Shown here piece after piece: positions 35,373 to 48,500 of a DNA stretch of 64,000 nt. The translations under genes and the position numbers were made by a program. The notes under the pieces were generated by a model. That model ran no database searches. It was given only the letters and a program-made list of their open reading frames with translations, and was not told the DNA's origin. The DNA comes from Spirodela intermedia (lineage: Eukaryota; Streptophyta; Magnoliopsida; Alismatales; Araceae): contig LR746267.1 in assembly GCA_902729315.2 (NCBI GenBank), forward strand, positions 4,837,386 to 4,901,385, written 5' to 3'. Position 1 is the first letter of the stretch; each line of letters opens with the position of its first letter.

Positions 35373-36874
35373 GCTAAAGCCCTTATTTTTAGTCACTAAC
35401 CACCGGAAGAGGCGGCGCTGGATTGGGTGGCTGGCTGGCTCACGGCGATTTTTTTCTACCGCAGTAGGGCAATTTTTGCAGCCGGAGTAGGCGGAAGTAT
35501 TCTTCTCCTCCGGCGGCCGGCGGCAGCTGACCAGGGTGGGGGCAGTCTACCTACCAACGAACCACAACCACATGGGAGGTAACTACATGCCCTCTCGGCA
35601 AGCGAACTCACTCCACCACCCCCTCCAATCTGTGCATCTCACAAATTTAATTTTTTTTTTTTTTTTTTTTGCATTCTTCCTGGGTTTTCTTATGATTAAT
35701 CGATCCTTGCTTCCGCTGTACCGTGTAAACTGGAGCGGCCCTTGTTACGCGCATATTCCATGCGGGCATTTGAATGAAGTGAAGGGCATTTCTTTTGAGG
35801 AGCTCCCAGCCAGCTCTTCCCCACCCACCCCCTTCCTCTCTCCACGCTCTCTGGTTCCGGGTCGCCGCGGATGAGTGAGAAAGTGACTGGAGAGAGAGAG
35901 TGGGGGGACCTTGGTTTGAATTAATTGATGGAGAGCTGGTAATCGGCGTCATAGGTTCTGATGATTGAATGTCACCCCGGCTCTGGCTTGGTCGGGTTTT
36001 GTTACTCTCTCTGTATCTATCCATCTATCTCTTCCTTGTGAGGGAGTTCCCAAGGACGGAATCTGGAGACAGCCCCGCCAATGGTGGGGGGCGGCGCTGC
36101 CGGTGGTCAGGCCCACACTGGGCATGTCAGGCGAAAACACCTCGGTCGCCCGGGCGGACTTACACCGAAGAATCGATCACTCGGGAGCGCCAAAGGCGAG
36201 GGCTGCGTGGTCCCTCCCCCCACAATTCATCATCTTCATTCATAGCTACTGTTGCACGCCACCGCAGCTCTGGTTGGCCCACGGTGTTTTTACTCTTCTT
36301 CTTCATCCGGCATGCGCCCGCCCCATCGCAGCGGCTCCGTTGACGCCGTCTGCGTGGAGGGAGGGGGCGGTCGCGCCGGGTTCGGTCGACGACGGCGATG
36401 TTTATTAAAAGCCCAGGCCATCCTGGTTGGTCTCTTCGCCTCTGGACCATGCGTATCTTGGCCTACCTGCCTCCTACTTGTTAAAAAAAAGGACCATACG
36501 ACTCTAAGTTAACCGGCAATAAATGAGGGAGGGCCGCATTTGTTAATGAAGAGATATATTCTTCCTGGGCATCCAAGTCCGGGTCTTCCAGGCTTCGCCG
36601 CGAGAAGAACGCGAAGGGAGAGAAGTACGCCGTTGCTACAGCTGTATAGGCATATCTCCCTCATTACACTGCTGGGCAGAGAGGACGAAGATGTGCAAAT
36701 GGAGGGGAGAGTGAGGCACCGGCCGCAGTTACTGCGGGGCCCTTCCGTCCAGTCCACTGGTGGGGCTGTGTAGTACGCGATTACATCGACTGCTGGTCAT
36801 GTCCGGCAGGAGAGCCTGCGCCTGGTTGGCAATGGAGGGCGGCTGTGGAGGTCCCCCGTCTCGACGATCGGCCG

Positions 36875-36909
36875 GTCAGTCGGCCGGTCAGTCAGTCAGT
36901 CAGTCAGTC
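36875..36909. repeat. (CAGT)n / GGCCGGTCAGTC repeat
   Basis: Two copies of CGGCCGGTCAGT run into about six CAGT units. A similar ACTG array occurs at 1299-1320. Confidence 0.85.
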
Positions 36910-37251
36910 ATTTACTTGCACCCATAGCGTATGTTGTTGTGGATCAAAACTGTCAAATCGACGTGACGCTTGACAAGTAGAAGGGCTGGGCCCGGGGGCC
37001 CGTTGTGTCACTGGAAGGGGATCTGAAGAGGTTTCATAGCACGGCGGTGGTCCTGGGAGGGACCCTGACCTCGAGGGAGCTAGGGCCGGGCCTTTCCGTT
37101 GTTACTTTGACATCACCTTCGCTCCGACCTTGTGTATCCTGCAGATATTGAGCCCCTGTCACCAGAGGAAGGTGGAGCCGTCCTTGCCCAGAAATTAATA
37201 GGCGTGTCCAAAAAAGTTCAGGTTAAGCTCTGCAGAAGAAGCCCACCCAGT

Positions 37252-37283
<32 letters not shown>

Positions 37284-38367
37284 GAGAGAGAGAATGACGG
37301 TGTACATCGTTTTCTCATTCTTGCTGCCCTTCTTGTTCTTCTTCTCGAGATGGAGAATCGTTTACGTGATTCGGAAGTCCATGCAGTGAGAGAGAAAAAT
37401 GAGGGAAGAGGGAAGGACTGGCCTTTATGAGAAACCCGAAGCAGCTAGGGTTTTATTCACAACAGATCAAATTCCTTTGTGAGAAAATAAAAAAATATGG
37501 CGATGACAATAGAGATGTCAATGGAAATCTGGTCGGTGGGAAGGCACTGCATCTACTGTCCCGGTGACCCCTCCGCTCGGCCTCATTGGCGGAGTGTAAC
37601 TAGACTGGCACTCACTGACGATGGCCAGCGTCTTTTCTCTCTCACATTCAACGTTTTCCCCCTCCTGTGACCCTACTTCCATAGCGTTTGCTAGGCTCTG
37701 ACGGTGGCAACCGAGGCATGAAAAGGAGAGATGGCGAGTCCTCTCTATCTCAGACCTATGGCCTCGTTCAAATCCGTATAATCGCCTCACGGTTGATCCT
37801 CCTCTCTACCCACGTGGATGACGATCGTGAATACTTAAAAAAAATGGCTTCTGGGCCATCCGTTCATTTGAAGTAGCAGATCGATTGACAAAGGAAATAT
37901 CAATAGCCGGGGGGGTGGAAGGGGGGGTGCGCAGGTCAACGCAACGAGTTACTTCTGTTCTCTCTCTCTCTCTCTAAATACTGGGACACGCATACACACT
38001 GGGATTAGGTTCAGACATCTGGCCACTTGAAATCACGCTAAGACAACTTGCACAGACGATTCACTGTCGGCCTACTGAGTCCTGCAGGACAGATCCCGAA
38101 ATTGCGTCTAAAATTCACTGGAATGTACACATAAATTTCCATCCATATTAGTTGTAGGCTCGTCCTGTGTTTCTTTTGATGTCAAGTCGATTTTACATTA
38201 CACGCAAGTTCCCGGAAAACAGGTTCGAAAAATGAGGACCATGCATGCACTTTACAGTATCGCCACGAGTAATCAGCCGTGTTCATCATGCTGCAGATAA
38301 TCTAGCGTCTTTATGTCCTTTTACAGATGAAAGACGCCGATTCAGAAATCCGATAGTAATCAACCAC

Positions 38368-38805
<438 letters not shown>

Positions 38806-39180
38806 CTAACTATGTATAAACATATATGAATATGCCAACCAGTGATTAAAAGATGCACCACAAGACACTATAGGTGGCCATGTTCGGAGAAGTCTTAATG
38901 AGCAATGAATGTGTTTTCTCAAGGAAAGTGAAACATAATAGAGTAGCGGAAACCATGGATCGCTGACTGAAGTAAAATATGAATTTGAATGATGGTCGTG
39001 AAGGCTTGAAATTTCTCATGGAAACGTTGAATTGTCTTCTGACAGTATGAGGCAGGTTATCAGCCGCGAGGACCCAATCGCATTTACCTGCACATTCTAG
39101 TCATGCGGACCGATCACCCCCCAGTACAAAAGCACGCAAACACATACAGATACACGGGACGGAGGGGTGGGGGCGAGGGT

Positions 39181-39202
39181 CAGAGAGAGAGAGAGGGAGA
39201 GA

Positions 39203-39256
<54 letters not shown>
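39181..39256. repeat. (GA)n array upstream of the YABBY start
   Basis: About 76 bp are almost pure GA, ending 145 bp before the YABBY ATG, so it lies in the likely 5' UTR or core promoter. GA repeats of this kind bind plant BBR/BPC factors; that link is inference. Confidence 0.9.
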
Positions 39257-39261
<5 letters not shown>

Positions 39262-39401
39262 AACACATTCACTGGAGCATAAACTTCCAACCTCCCACAT
39301 GTTGTACCCTCCCCATCACCTCCATAAAAGTTCATTGTCCTCTGCAGCTCCATTCCCGTCCTTGAAAGTCTCACGCATATCGTTATCGCTGGGGATCGGA
39401 G

Positions 39402-41283
39402 ATGTCGTTCGAAGCCGTGGCGTCCGAGCATGTCTGCTACATCCACTGCAACTTCTGTAACACCATCTTGGCGGTATTTCCGTAACACCCTCCTCATCCT
39501 TTCTGATGCTATCCTGCCTCTCCCCCTCCTCTTCCCTGTGCAATGGATCCTTGAGATGACCATCTTCCTAAATGCCTTAGGATAAATTATCTACCCCACC
39601 GACTCCAAATTTGTTCGCTCCCTCGTAAGAACAACTCATGGCTCGACTTTTAGGTTTCTTTCTCTTTTTTCCTGATGGTTGACAGATTCCTCCTCTTACA
39701 GCTCAACATATTAAGATCCCTTAGATCCTCAGGAGGTTCTTAGTTGCCTACCGCCTACTGACCCATCTGGCGCGTGTGGAGATCCCAAAGCCCATACAGG
39801 ATATCATCGAATATGTCAAACTTGAGGTGCTTCCCCTCTCTCGTCATCGTGTCTGCAAGAGTCTTGAGAATCGAAACTAGTGTAGGAATCTGCCTTTATC
39901 CTGTAGTTTTCGATGCCATTGATTTTGCACCGTCCAGATGTTATTGAAGTGTATGTGATACACAACTGTTATGGGGGAGAGCTCTAGCATGGATAAGTTG
40001 TTAAAGACATGAGTTTTCTTTCAGTTGAAAACTACAGCTAAAACAGTCAGGGATCACCCGATCGTCATAGTTATGCACAAAAAGTTGGTTATCGGACGGT
40101 GATGAGTTGAAAAGAAATTGTGAAAATCTTCCAGATTCTCTCGGAAGATTAACCTCACTAAAGTTAAACAGACTCGTCAAATTTTTATTTTCCCATCAGG
40201 AACCCAGTCGTTAAATTTTTGGTCTTCAATTATTTTGACGGAGAGAAAAAGCTTTGATCCAAAGTAAAATGGGTTATGTGGTACTCACGGATTGAAACCA
40301 CTAATGTGAGCATGTCTCAAGGTTAGAGTTTGCATTTCTTGAATGACATGAGAATCCTAGAAGGAAGAGGGATCCTTGACCTTATAAACTTATAAAAGAG
40401 GGTATAGTTTGTGCAGAAGTTATGTTTGTCCATTATGATGTAGAACTCTTATGCCTATGCAAGGTACTGAATGAAAGCACCTAATCAGAGAGACACGAGC
40501 CGGATGTCTGATTTAAATCTCTTACTGGTTCCATCGTTCTCGTTTCAGTATGTAATTGAGAATATTTCACGTTTGTCAGATTATTTTATAAACGGAAAAA
40601 GAAGGAATGCTACAAGAGATCTCGGCATCACGTGAGCTTGATCTTCAGCTTTATCCGTCTCCCTGCACTCCGACTCGTTGTGGTTTCTTCAACAATTTTT
40701 ATTTGATGTCCTTAGTGTTTGGCACGTTTTGAGTACATCACCTCTAATAAGTGACTAGAAGCCCCTCAGAGCTCCAACTCTGTTTTTCTTGAGTAGATGG
40801 CCTGTGGAAATATCCCTAAGGAATATTTTATCACCATTTTATTAAGAGGTGAATGGCGATCTCTCATTCTTTCTACTTCTGTAATATTTTTAGGGTTTCT
40901 TTCGTTGTGTTTAGACCGCATTTCAAGGTTAAAGTTGGCATCTTCAACGTTCTTACGGCCTTACGACTCTGGAATGACTAAATGAACGTGAGTATTCTTC
41001 GTCCCATCCCATGGGGACAACCATAGCCTCTACCGCAGCAGTTTAGGAAGACCTCTGACAAAACCTGATGGCAACTTGCCTTGCTCTTGTTCTTCTACTT
41101 CTTTTAGTAAAAAAAAAATTGGCATCAAATCTTCTTCCCCCCTCTTCTCCCTCTTGTAGCTGCATGTCCACTATTTCGGTATACATTTGATGCCAATAAT
41201 GGGCTTCGTATCATGTCAGGTCCTCTCTCTCTCCCCCAATCCGCCCACCTTCCCACGGCACGGAAAAGAGATAAAGAGGGGGA

Positions 41284-41323
<40 letters not shown>

Positions 41324-44300
41324 TGCATGTCAAGTATATTTTCCTTTAATGGGATGAAAATCCAGAAGGAACATTTCGAGACAGGATATTCTAACCGAAG
41401 CAAGACCAGGGTCCAACATCGGGGATACAAAAGGAACAAAAAAGCTTTGCGAGAAAGTGAGACGGGGAAAAGCGCGTGCGCGCATGCGGGCCTGAGCTTA
41501 GATGTCTAGAAAATTCTAGCCGTCTTCCAATAAAATGCTGTAATGTTCTGATTCTTGAAAGGAAAATTCTCTAGGTATAATTCGCATCCCTTTGCTTCTT
41601 CTTAATCAGGTCAGCGTCCCGCTCAGCAACTTGTTGAACTTTGTCACTGTAAGATGCGGACACTGCGCCAGTCTGCTGTCTGTCAATATGGGAGTATTGC
41701 TTCAAACTTTCTTTCTTCATGATTTTCAAGTTTGTTTTTTAATTCATTTACATCTTTCATCTAGCGTGCTGACTGAAAACAAACCAAGGAAATAGAACCG
41801 CAGATAATCGAACACGAGTGTTCTTGTCCTCCCAACCACCCTGGCGCTGCCACTAGAGGAAAAGAAAGATCCTTAAGGTTGATTAATTTTACAGGTCATT
41901 TAGTAGTTAATCTTTCTTTATCCGGCCATAGTGAACAAGACTGATCTGTACTGAAATTTTTTAAAGTAGAAAGGAAAGTGGATATTCGAGAACCACATAA
42001 GATCTAGAGGATCAAGATCCCAATCCCATCCAAACACAGCAAACCTCATTATTGAACTTCCTTGCCAGTTAACTGCGCACAATAATAACATGGAAGAAGA
42101 GTTAATGTTCTTTTTGTTTGAAACTCATATTTTGGAAAAATTTTGATGATTTCCTTTTAAGGAGAATATGATGCAATACAACCAATATGAAATCTAAGAA
42201 GAAGATTACTTAGCTTACTTTCGAGCAACTACGAAGATAAACGAATTAATTCGTCTCATAATGTCATGACATTAAGAAACGCACTTGAATGGAAAAGAAA
42301 GCATGGATCAGTTAGCATGGATGGATAGACGACCATCATGCTGTTGCCCTTTATTTTTATTTGTAGGCTCTAACTAATGGAGAAAAGCTGTCTCAACTTT
42401 TAGAATTCAGAGATTATTTTAATATTTCTTTTATTCTTACTTCCTCTGAATTCAGAGTAAAAGTGTTTCGCAAGGTTGTTCATCTACTGCACCCAATAAT
42501 ATTTTATTATCTATGAAAAATCCACAGTTGCAGAGCCACAGCGTTAGATCCTTGGGTTACAGCAATGTGTGCGGGTCTTCCTCAAGAGGTAGCACCATAC
42601 CGACGATGAACTCCACTGACAACGATCAACACCAGCTTCTAATCAGACGTCGTATGTTGCTCATGCAATTTGACATCTGACGTAACATTGGCAAAGATAT
42701 ATATTTCTTATTTAAGATGCATGACAGTCCAACAGTGAAGTCCATAGTTATATCATTATCGTGCTTAACGTTCATCGTTAACTGGACCCCCTATTTCCCA
42801 GTTTATCGTTACATATAATGATCGGCAGTATAACTTCATCAAGCTCTTGAATGTGTTGTTTTTTATCCTTGGATCTAGTTGCGCGATAAGATATATCATT
42901 ATTTTTCTCTCATAAACGATTGTGGTTTTGTAAACAGCGCCGGAGAAGAGACAACGAGTTCCCTCCACCTATAATAGGTTTATTAAGTAAGTCATATACC
43001 AGCTGTTTACACACCACGTAAATAACTATAGACAATTTATTTATATTCCCTTTTTATTTTCCTTTTTTTCAGTTAAACATTTGAAAATGTTTCAACGTTT
43101 TTTTTTCCACCCATGACAGGGAGGAGATACAAAGAATAAAGGCCAACAACCCAGCTATAAGCCACAGAGAAGCCTTCAGTTCGGCGGCAAAAAATGTGAG
43201 TGCCGTCAAGAATGGTCTTCAATGTTAGCGCTTTGATTTTCGAAGGTAGTGGTTTTTAGCTTGTCATACAAGGAGAATAGCCTGCAACCTACCAAGGGTT
43301 CCGACAGTCGAGAGCTAAAAATATATTCAATCGAAAAAATCTAGACTCCAATACATCTTCCATCAGAAACCTTTGCAACGGGGGAGCAGCAACGTGAAGA
43401 CTATAAGGGTTGCCGCTCCAGTAACATCGGGTTGACTTCGTCGCAAAATTTGTGTCCATTTTTGAAGAGTTTTGTAGGAAGGAGATATAGGATAGAACCA
43501 GTATATGCTCCTCCGAAAACTATAGTCATGCACACTATATATTCTTTGAAGAATATGGTTTCTCCGGTAATATTTTCAGCGCTAACATTATCATGTTCCT
43601 AGACAGTACTTTCCAGGGGTGTACATAATCAATTCATCCGAATGAGTCCTGTCCGGGAGGGAGTGAGGCACCTTCTTGGATTCTTTTTTTTTTTTTAATC
43701 TAAAAGAAGCAAGTTCTTTGCTTTTAGTCGTTGTGGTCCATTCTGGTGTTTTTTAGTCAGAAGCCTAAAAAGTATTAGTTCAATGTCAGTAATTCATCTC
43801 CCCCTTATGGATGGAGTTCTTGTGAACGCCTATTTGGTCGTTTCCAGACACAAACGTACATTGGGCGAACCATGAAAGGAGATTCACATAGTTAAACTTC
43901 AGTCATTGTTAAATTATATGGTTGTACATTTAGTTGTAGGTCGAGTGGTTGACAAGTTTATCAGACAACGTCCAGCCTTGGTTAAAAAGTACCCAAAGAT
44001 GAACATGTTCTTAATAATTAAAATCATCTTGGTTATTCTTTTCCTCGGGTAAAATTTTCTGACAAGTTTCTCATATCCATGCATTTGAATTTCCAAAATG
44101 AACCCCAAATGGTTCATGATTTTTTTTTGTCATGTAGAGCATGAAACCTCTTTGAGGTGCATTTAAAAGTGACTGATCCACCAGTGTCCCTATCAAGACT
44201 GATTTATAAGAGGACGTGCTCATTACTAAACTAGGGGATAAACTTCATAGGAGTGACGCAGGATTGAACAAAGTTGATGCGAATTTTCTATTTTTTGACG

Positions 44301-44713
44301 ATATTCTTTTCAGCATTCAGTAGTTCATGAAACTACCGACATAAGATAATTCGTTTTAATGGATAAAGAAATCATAGATATCTGTTAACGGTTATTTAAT
44401 ATCAATGCATATCTTCTCGAGTATGAGCGATATTAGTCCCTAGTTGTTCTCAAATAAATCTACGGCTTATTGATTTGTATCTATAAACAATCTGTGTTGA
44501 TTTCTTTTGAAATTTGTGTTATTTTTCCAGTGTATCTTGCAATCCAGTAATTGTTGCATCGCCTCTGAAACACCCTAAAAGTCTTTTGCTGATATGCAGT
44601 GGGCTCATCTCCCTCACCTCCAATGCGGGGCTAACTTCGACGGCGACAAACAGGGGAAACTTGAGGAGGCCACCACCGCCAAAGGAACCCCAAAATTTAA
44701 AGAACTTTGTTAA
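39402..44713 (+). CDS. YABBY transcription factor (YAB2-like), 6 exons
   Basis: The exons are 39402-39473, 41610-41729, 42534-42651, 42938-42986, 43120-43195 and 44600-44713: 549 nt, 182 residues, the usual YABBY length. All junctions are GT-AG and in phase. Residues 10-19 ([10 protein letters not shown]) and 36-43 (VTVRCGHC) form the C2C2 zinc finger (Cys16, 19, 40, 43), followed by [20 protein letters not shown], a YAB2-type sequence. The HMG-like YABBY domain begins about residue 103 ([18 protein letters not shown]) and continues [20 protein letters not shown] and SAAKN. The last exon should encode WAHFPHIHFGL but reads [16 protein letters not shown] proteins are nuclear DNA-binding regulators of lateral-organ polarity and growth. 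The exon 3 start is uncertain by two codons, because acceptors after TCCACAG and TTGCAG both fit. The exons are too short to stand out as open frames. Confidence 0.9.
41278..41320. repeat. (GA)n array in YABBY intron 1
   Basis: A GGGAGAGGGAG lead runs into about 15 GA units, inside the 2.1-kb first intron of the YABBY gene. Confidence 0.9.
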
Positions 44714-45056
44714 GAGTTGCCGTGTTTACTAGTAAAAGATCCGCCTGTTTTCTAAAGAACTTGTTAAGTTGTGCTACGTCGTCACTGTAGAATTATGTTC
44801 ATTTTAGTTCGCATCCATGCGTGAATTAAATAACATCATGCTGGACAGTGTTCCTTTTCAACACGAAGCCTGGGATTCACGTTGACATGCCACGCGCGAT
44901 GCTGTGGTTACAGTTATTGGTTCGTTCCCCTCGTCATACAACGTTGGTAATGTGGAATGTATCTCGTCATTCATAGGGGAGCCTGAGTCAGGAATGTATA
45001 CTGATGTAAACTGAAAGGGGGAAGAGAGAGAAATAGATAGAAATATAGGTACATAG

Positions 45057-45108
<52 letters not shown>

Positions 45109-45532
45109 GGAGACAGGCGCCTGCGTGTAATGCTCACGGTACTACTTCGCTATCGGTCACCCAGGAGAATTTAGCCTTAAAACTTGCTGATTCACACGGG
45201 ATTCCCTCTGGGCTTGATCGTGGCGATTGTGATGCCATAGTCTGACGCCGACTGAAAAACTCTGTCGGCGTCCCGCGTCCCATCGGCTACGCCGCAATTA
45301 CGGCGAACTCCCATCTGGTTTTGCTTTACCTCTCTTTCTCTCCTAATTGGATGACAGGTATGAACGCGGGGGGGTTGGGGGCTGGGGGCTGGGGAGGACG
45401 GGGAAGCGGCACGCCCTGGAGAGAGGGGAGGTATTCACTGGAGTTACACGCGAACGCCAAATAACCAGGACAAATTACACGTCCCCCACTTCACAAGGGT
45501 GAAATGATACCCCCATCCTTGAGACATGGCCC
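44714..45532. other. Gap downstream of the YABBY gene
   Basis: The gap contains the YABBY 3' flank and a (GA)n array of about 45 bp at 45063-45107. From about 45.2 kb GC content rises towards the foldback element. No gene is seen. Confidence 0.5.
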
Positions 45533-46318
45533 TTCGTGGACAGGTTCTCACGAAAAAGAGTTAGGCGTCCGTGAGAAACGGGAAATGGTTACTTGTGGAC
45601 CGTTTCTCACGGAAACGGACGGCGCGCCCGTTTCATCATATTTTGGGGTGCCTCACAGCACCTTTGTGTATCATCACGTTAAGAAGTTATTATATCGTTG
45701 AATGACCTTCTTTTCTCCTCTCCTTCTTTATTATGTAATCTATCTCTTTATCTCTCTCATATTTTCTATCCTCTTGTATTCCTCTTCTCTCTATCTTCAG
45801 CTTCCCTACTCAACAGCATACAAAACCATGCGGCAAAAGTGATGCCTTTTACTTCCCACGAAGTTGTGACGCGATGACTATCAATTATAAAGAAAATTCA
45901 TCATGTTTCTCCTCAAGAGACATGATTATATGTCCATAGTTTTCTCATCAATGAGAGTATTTAGAGTTGGCCGTTTAGAGCCGCCAGCCATCGACATATA
46001 ACCATGGCTCTTGAGGAGAGAAGGAAAGCGATCACATTTGGAGGTGCCGCTATGAATCGATATACTGTTGGGTATGAATGCTTTGATACCATGTAAAGTA
46101 AAAGAGAGAAGATAGAGAGGAGAGAGGAGAAAACAAGGTCACTCCATATCTAGGAACTCTTTAACTTGATGATACACAAAGGTCCTGGCGCTCCCCTCAG
46201 ATTGGATGAAACGAGCACCATCCAACAGGCTGTCCATTTCTGGGAGAAACGGTTCACAAGGAATCGTCCGACCGTTTCTCGCATACACCCAACGCCTTTC
46301 TAGGAGAACCGTTCCACA
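45533..46318. mobile_element. Foldback (long inverted-repeat) element, about 790 bp
   Basis: The two halves are imperfect reverse complements around a centre near 45950-45985. Matching blocks are TTTGTGTATCATCACGTTAA (45664 on) with its partner at about 46155-46180, GAATGACCTTCTTTTCTCCTC (45701 on) with about 46120-46143, CTCAACAGCATAC (45808 on) with about 46064-46074, and TCTCCTCAAGAGACATGATT (45907 on) with about 46000-46022. Outer arms also pair through repeated 'accgtttctc' strings. No open reading frame is evident. It could be a MITE/foldback transposon or an inverted duplication able to give a long hairpin RNA. Identity between arms looks near 70-80% by eye. Confidence 0.7.
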
Positions 46319-47327
46319 TACTGTTTTACAGTCGGCAGATTAAAGTCTGTTTATCTCACTGAGAATGGTCGTATATCATGTCAGATGGATGTCTTTGCCT
46401 AGTTGGGGCCAAGGCCAGCTAGGACTCTCCTTTTTCTCTTCCTCACTTTTCTCTTCACGAGATTCCCAGAGAAGCCACCACCTGAACTACAGCTGCCGTG
46501 ATACTATTAGGCCTGATGTATGATCAAGAGCCTGTTGAAGTCGGCGCCGTCGTCCTACGGAGTATTCGTAACTTATCCCGATCGAATCCGCCCTCTTTGC
46601 CTTCTCTTCTCTTTTCCACAAAGGTCTTCGTTTCCCTCCGAAAAAATGCTCTTTTCAACTTATATGCCTCTGAAGCCCACGGAAGTAATGTAGAGTACCT
46701 ACATTACAGGTTCTTCTCGTCGAGGACAATGTATTTATAAGACATGACTCCAATCATTCATTTTCTCAATTAGATAGGACACCTCACGGTCGTCATGTCC
46801 GGTAACAAACGTATGAAGCCCATTGTTAGAGTAATTTTCCAGCTGACAACTGACATTAAATCATGTGATTATAAGGGATTTTTATTCAACCCATTACGAT
46901 ATTTCTTTTTAATTGGATGAGATAGTACTCTAGCTGTGTTTTCGTATCGTACAATCATTATATAAAATAAATAAAATTATGGGACTATATAAACGGGCCT
47001 AATGCATTCGTTTTCAAATTACTTAAAATTATGTCAAATGTTTTAATATGATATTTAAGGGGATCGGTGGTCCTCGGTGGAACAGTCTCAATTCCACTAT
47101 TTACGCTGAAAATTCAAAAACCAAATATTATATGATGACTTATATTGTAATATTTCCGCATTCTAAAAGCAATAAAAACACGTGACGAGGTTTATAATTT
47201 ACAACAGAATTTCGGTTGGTTCACATGACACTTTAACTGTGACCACACTGGCCAGATACCAATTTACTTGAACTATTGGCCGTAACTAACCCTAGCATAC
47301 TTGTTGATGGTTAGTTGGAGTACTGAA

Positions 47328-47372
<45 letters not shown>

Positions 47373-47587
47373 CCTATCTATCCCGTTATATCAAAATAAT
47401 TTCTATGTCATATCAGAAGAAGAACAGCATGAAGTATTTGTTTTTTGAGAAGAATGAAAGAACAGCTAAAGAATGTAAGTAGTACAGATGCACTTCGCAT
47501 TGATTAAAATCCCGATCTATTAATTAATCAATGAGTAAATCTCTTCCAACTCCTAACTGCGTAGATGCTCTCGAAGGAGGAGTGGCT
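46319..47587. other. Non-coding gap
   Basis: AT-rich sequence with a (TC)n tract at about 47332-47362 that runs into ATCT units. I see no gene or recognisable element. Confidence 0.5.
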
Positions 47588-48500
47588 TCACCGGAAGAGT
47601 GCCACAAAGGCGTCCACGCCGCCATTGTTGACACTGAGAGGAAAGAAGGAAGCACATGCCGTCTCCGGGGAAGTAGGCTGGCGTGAAGATTTAGGGCCCT
47701 TACCGTGGATGTCCGGGTCGGAGGAGCACCTCGGGCAACTGTTCACATATAGTTTTGGACAAATGGTTGGCTTCCCCATGACGGCCGTCACCCGCTCCCG
47801 GGCTAGCGAAGTCCATGAACGACCAAAAGTGGAGGCGTCTTACGACCGTAACTGCGTGGTGGATGAGCACGGCGGCGTGCCCCAGCGACTTCGCCGGTAA
47901 CGCTTGGCCGGGGAAAAACCCAGTGGATCAAGTTCCCGAGGTGGCTGCGGGGTGGGTCAGGCTGCGTCTACTGTTCGGCATCATTCTCACATACGTCATC
48001 TTATCAGCCCCCGTCATCTTAAGCTTGGTGACGAGGTCGACGGCGAAGTGGGCTTTGTAGACAACAACTTCCACCTTTGCTATTTTGTTTCCAGTAGTCG
48101 GCGGCGGTGACGGCATCTTCCTGAACTCGACTCCTCGGTGCTGGAACTCGATCATGGGAGGGTAGCGCGTGGCGAAAAATGAGGAATCCCGAGGAGCAGG
48201 AGGGGAGCCATGAGGAGGCGTTAGGTGGCTTCAACCCCTGCTACGATAATGTTGTAGGTGGACTGAAGCTTGGCGAGCAAGTGGCAGGGAACCCGACCAC
48301 CAGCAACCCGCAGGTAAACCGTATTTGCTAAACTCGCACCAGCTACGCTGGGGGAGGGAGGTTCAGAAACCCTGGCGATGGCCGATGAGGCATCGCCTTC
48401 TTGGTTGGGCAATCTTCGGATGGCTCCACGAACCGGACCCTCTTGTCGTTGACAAGGATTCTTGGCTTTCCATTGGCTTATTTGCCAAGCCTGCTGAAGA
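47588..48500 (-). pseudogene. BAHD hydroxycinnamoyltransferase pseudogene
   Basis: On the minus strand, pieces in changing frames line up in order with plant BAHD acyltransferases of the amine/putrescine hydroxycinnamoyltransferase type. From the 5' side these are GKPRILVNDKRVRFVEPSED, RFTCGLLVVGFPA where the HxxxD motif should follow but is lost, PPMIEFQHRGVEF, VVVYKAHFAVDLVTKLKMTG, then LGHAAVLIHHAV, FWSFMDFASPGAG, PTICPKLYVNSCPRCSSD, IFTPAYFPGDGMCFL and the C-terminal NNGGVDAFVALFR with a stop at 47588. At least three frame changes and internal stops separate the blocks, and the N-terminal ~70-100 residues are absent. The DFGWG/DFGGG segment is not recognisable. It is therefore dead as an enzyme gene. 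It has no intact neighbour of the same pathway, but a second relic lies at 63.3 kb in the same orientation. Confidence 0.8.

Noticed and set aside
35965-36408. Overlapping GC-rich open frames after the UBP gene
   Set aside because: Several phases on both strands are open at once with no domain, as expected from base composition.
39180-39563. 127-residue minus-strand open frame over YABBY exon 1
   Set aside because: Antisense to the zinc-finger exon and extended by the GA repeat.
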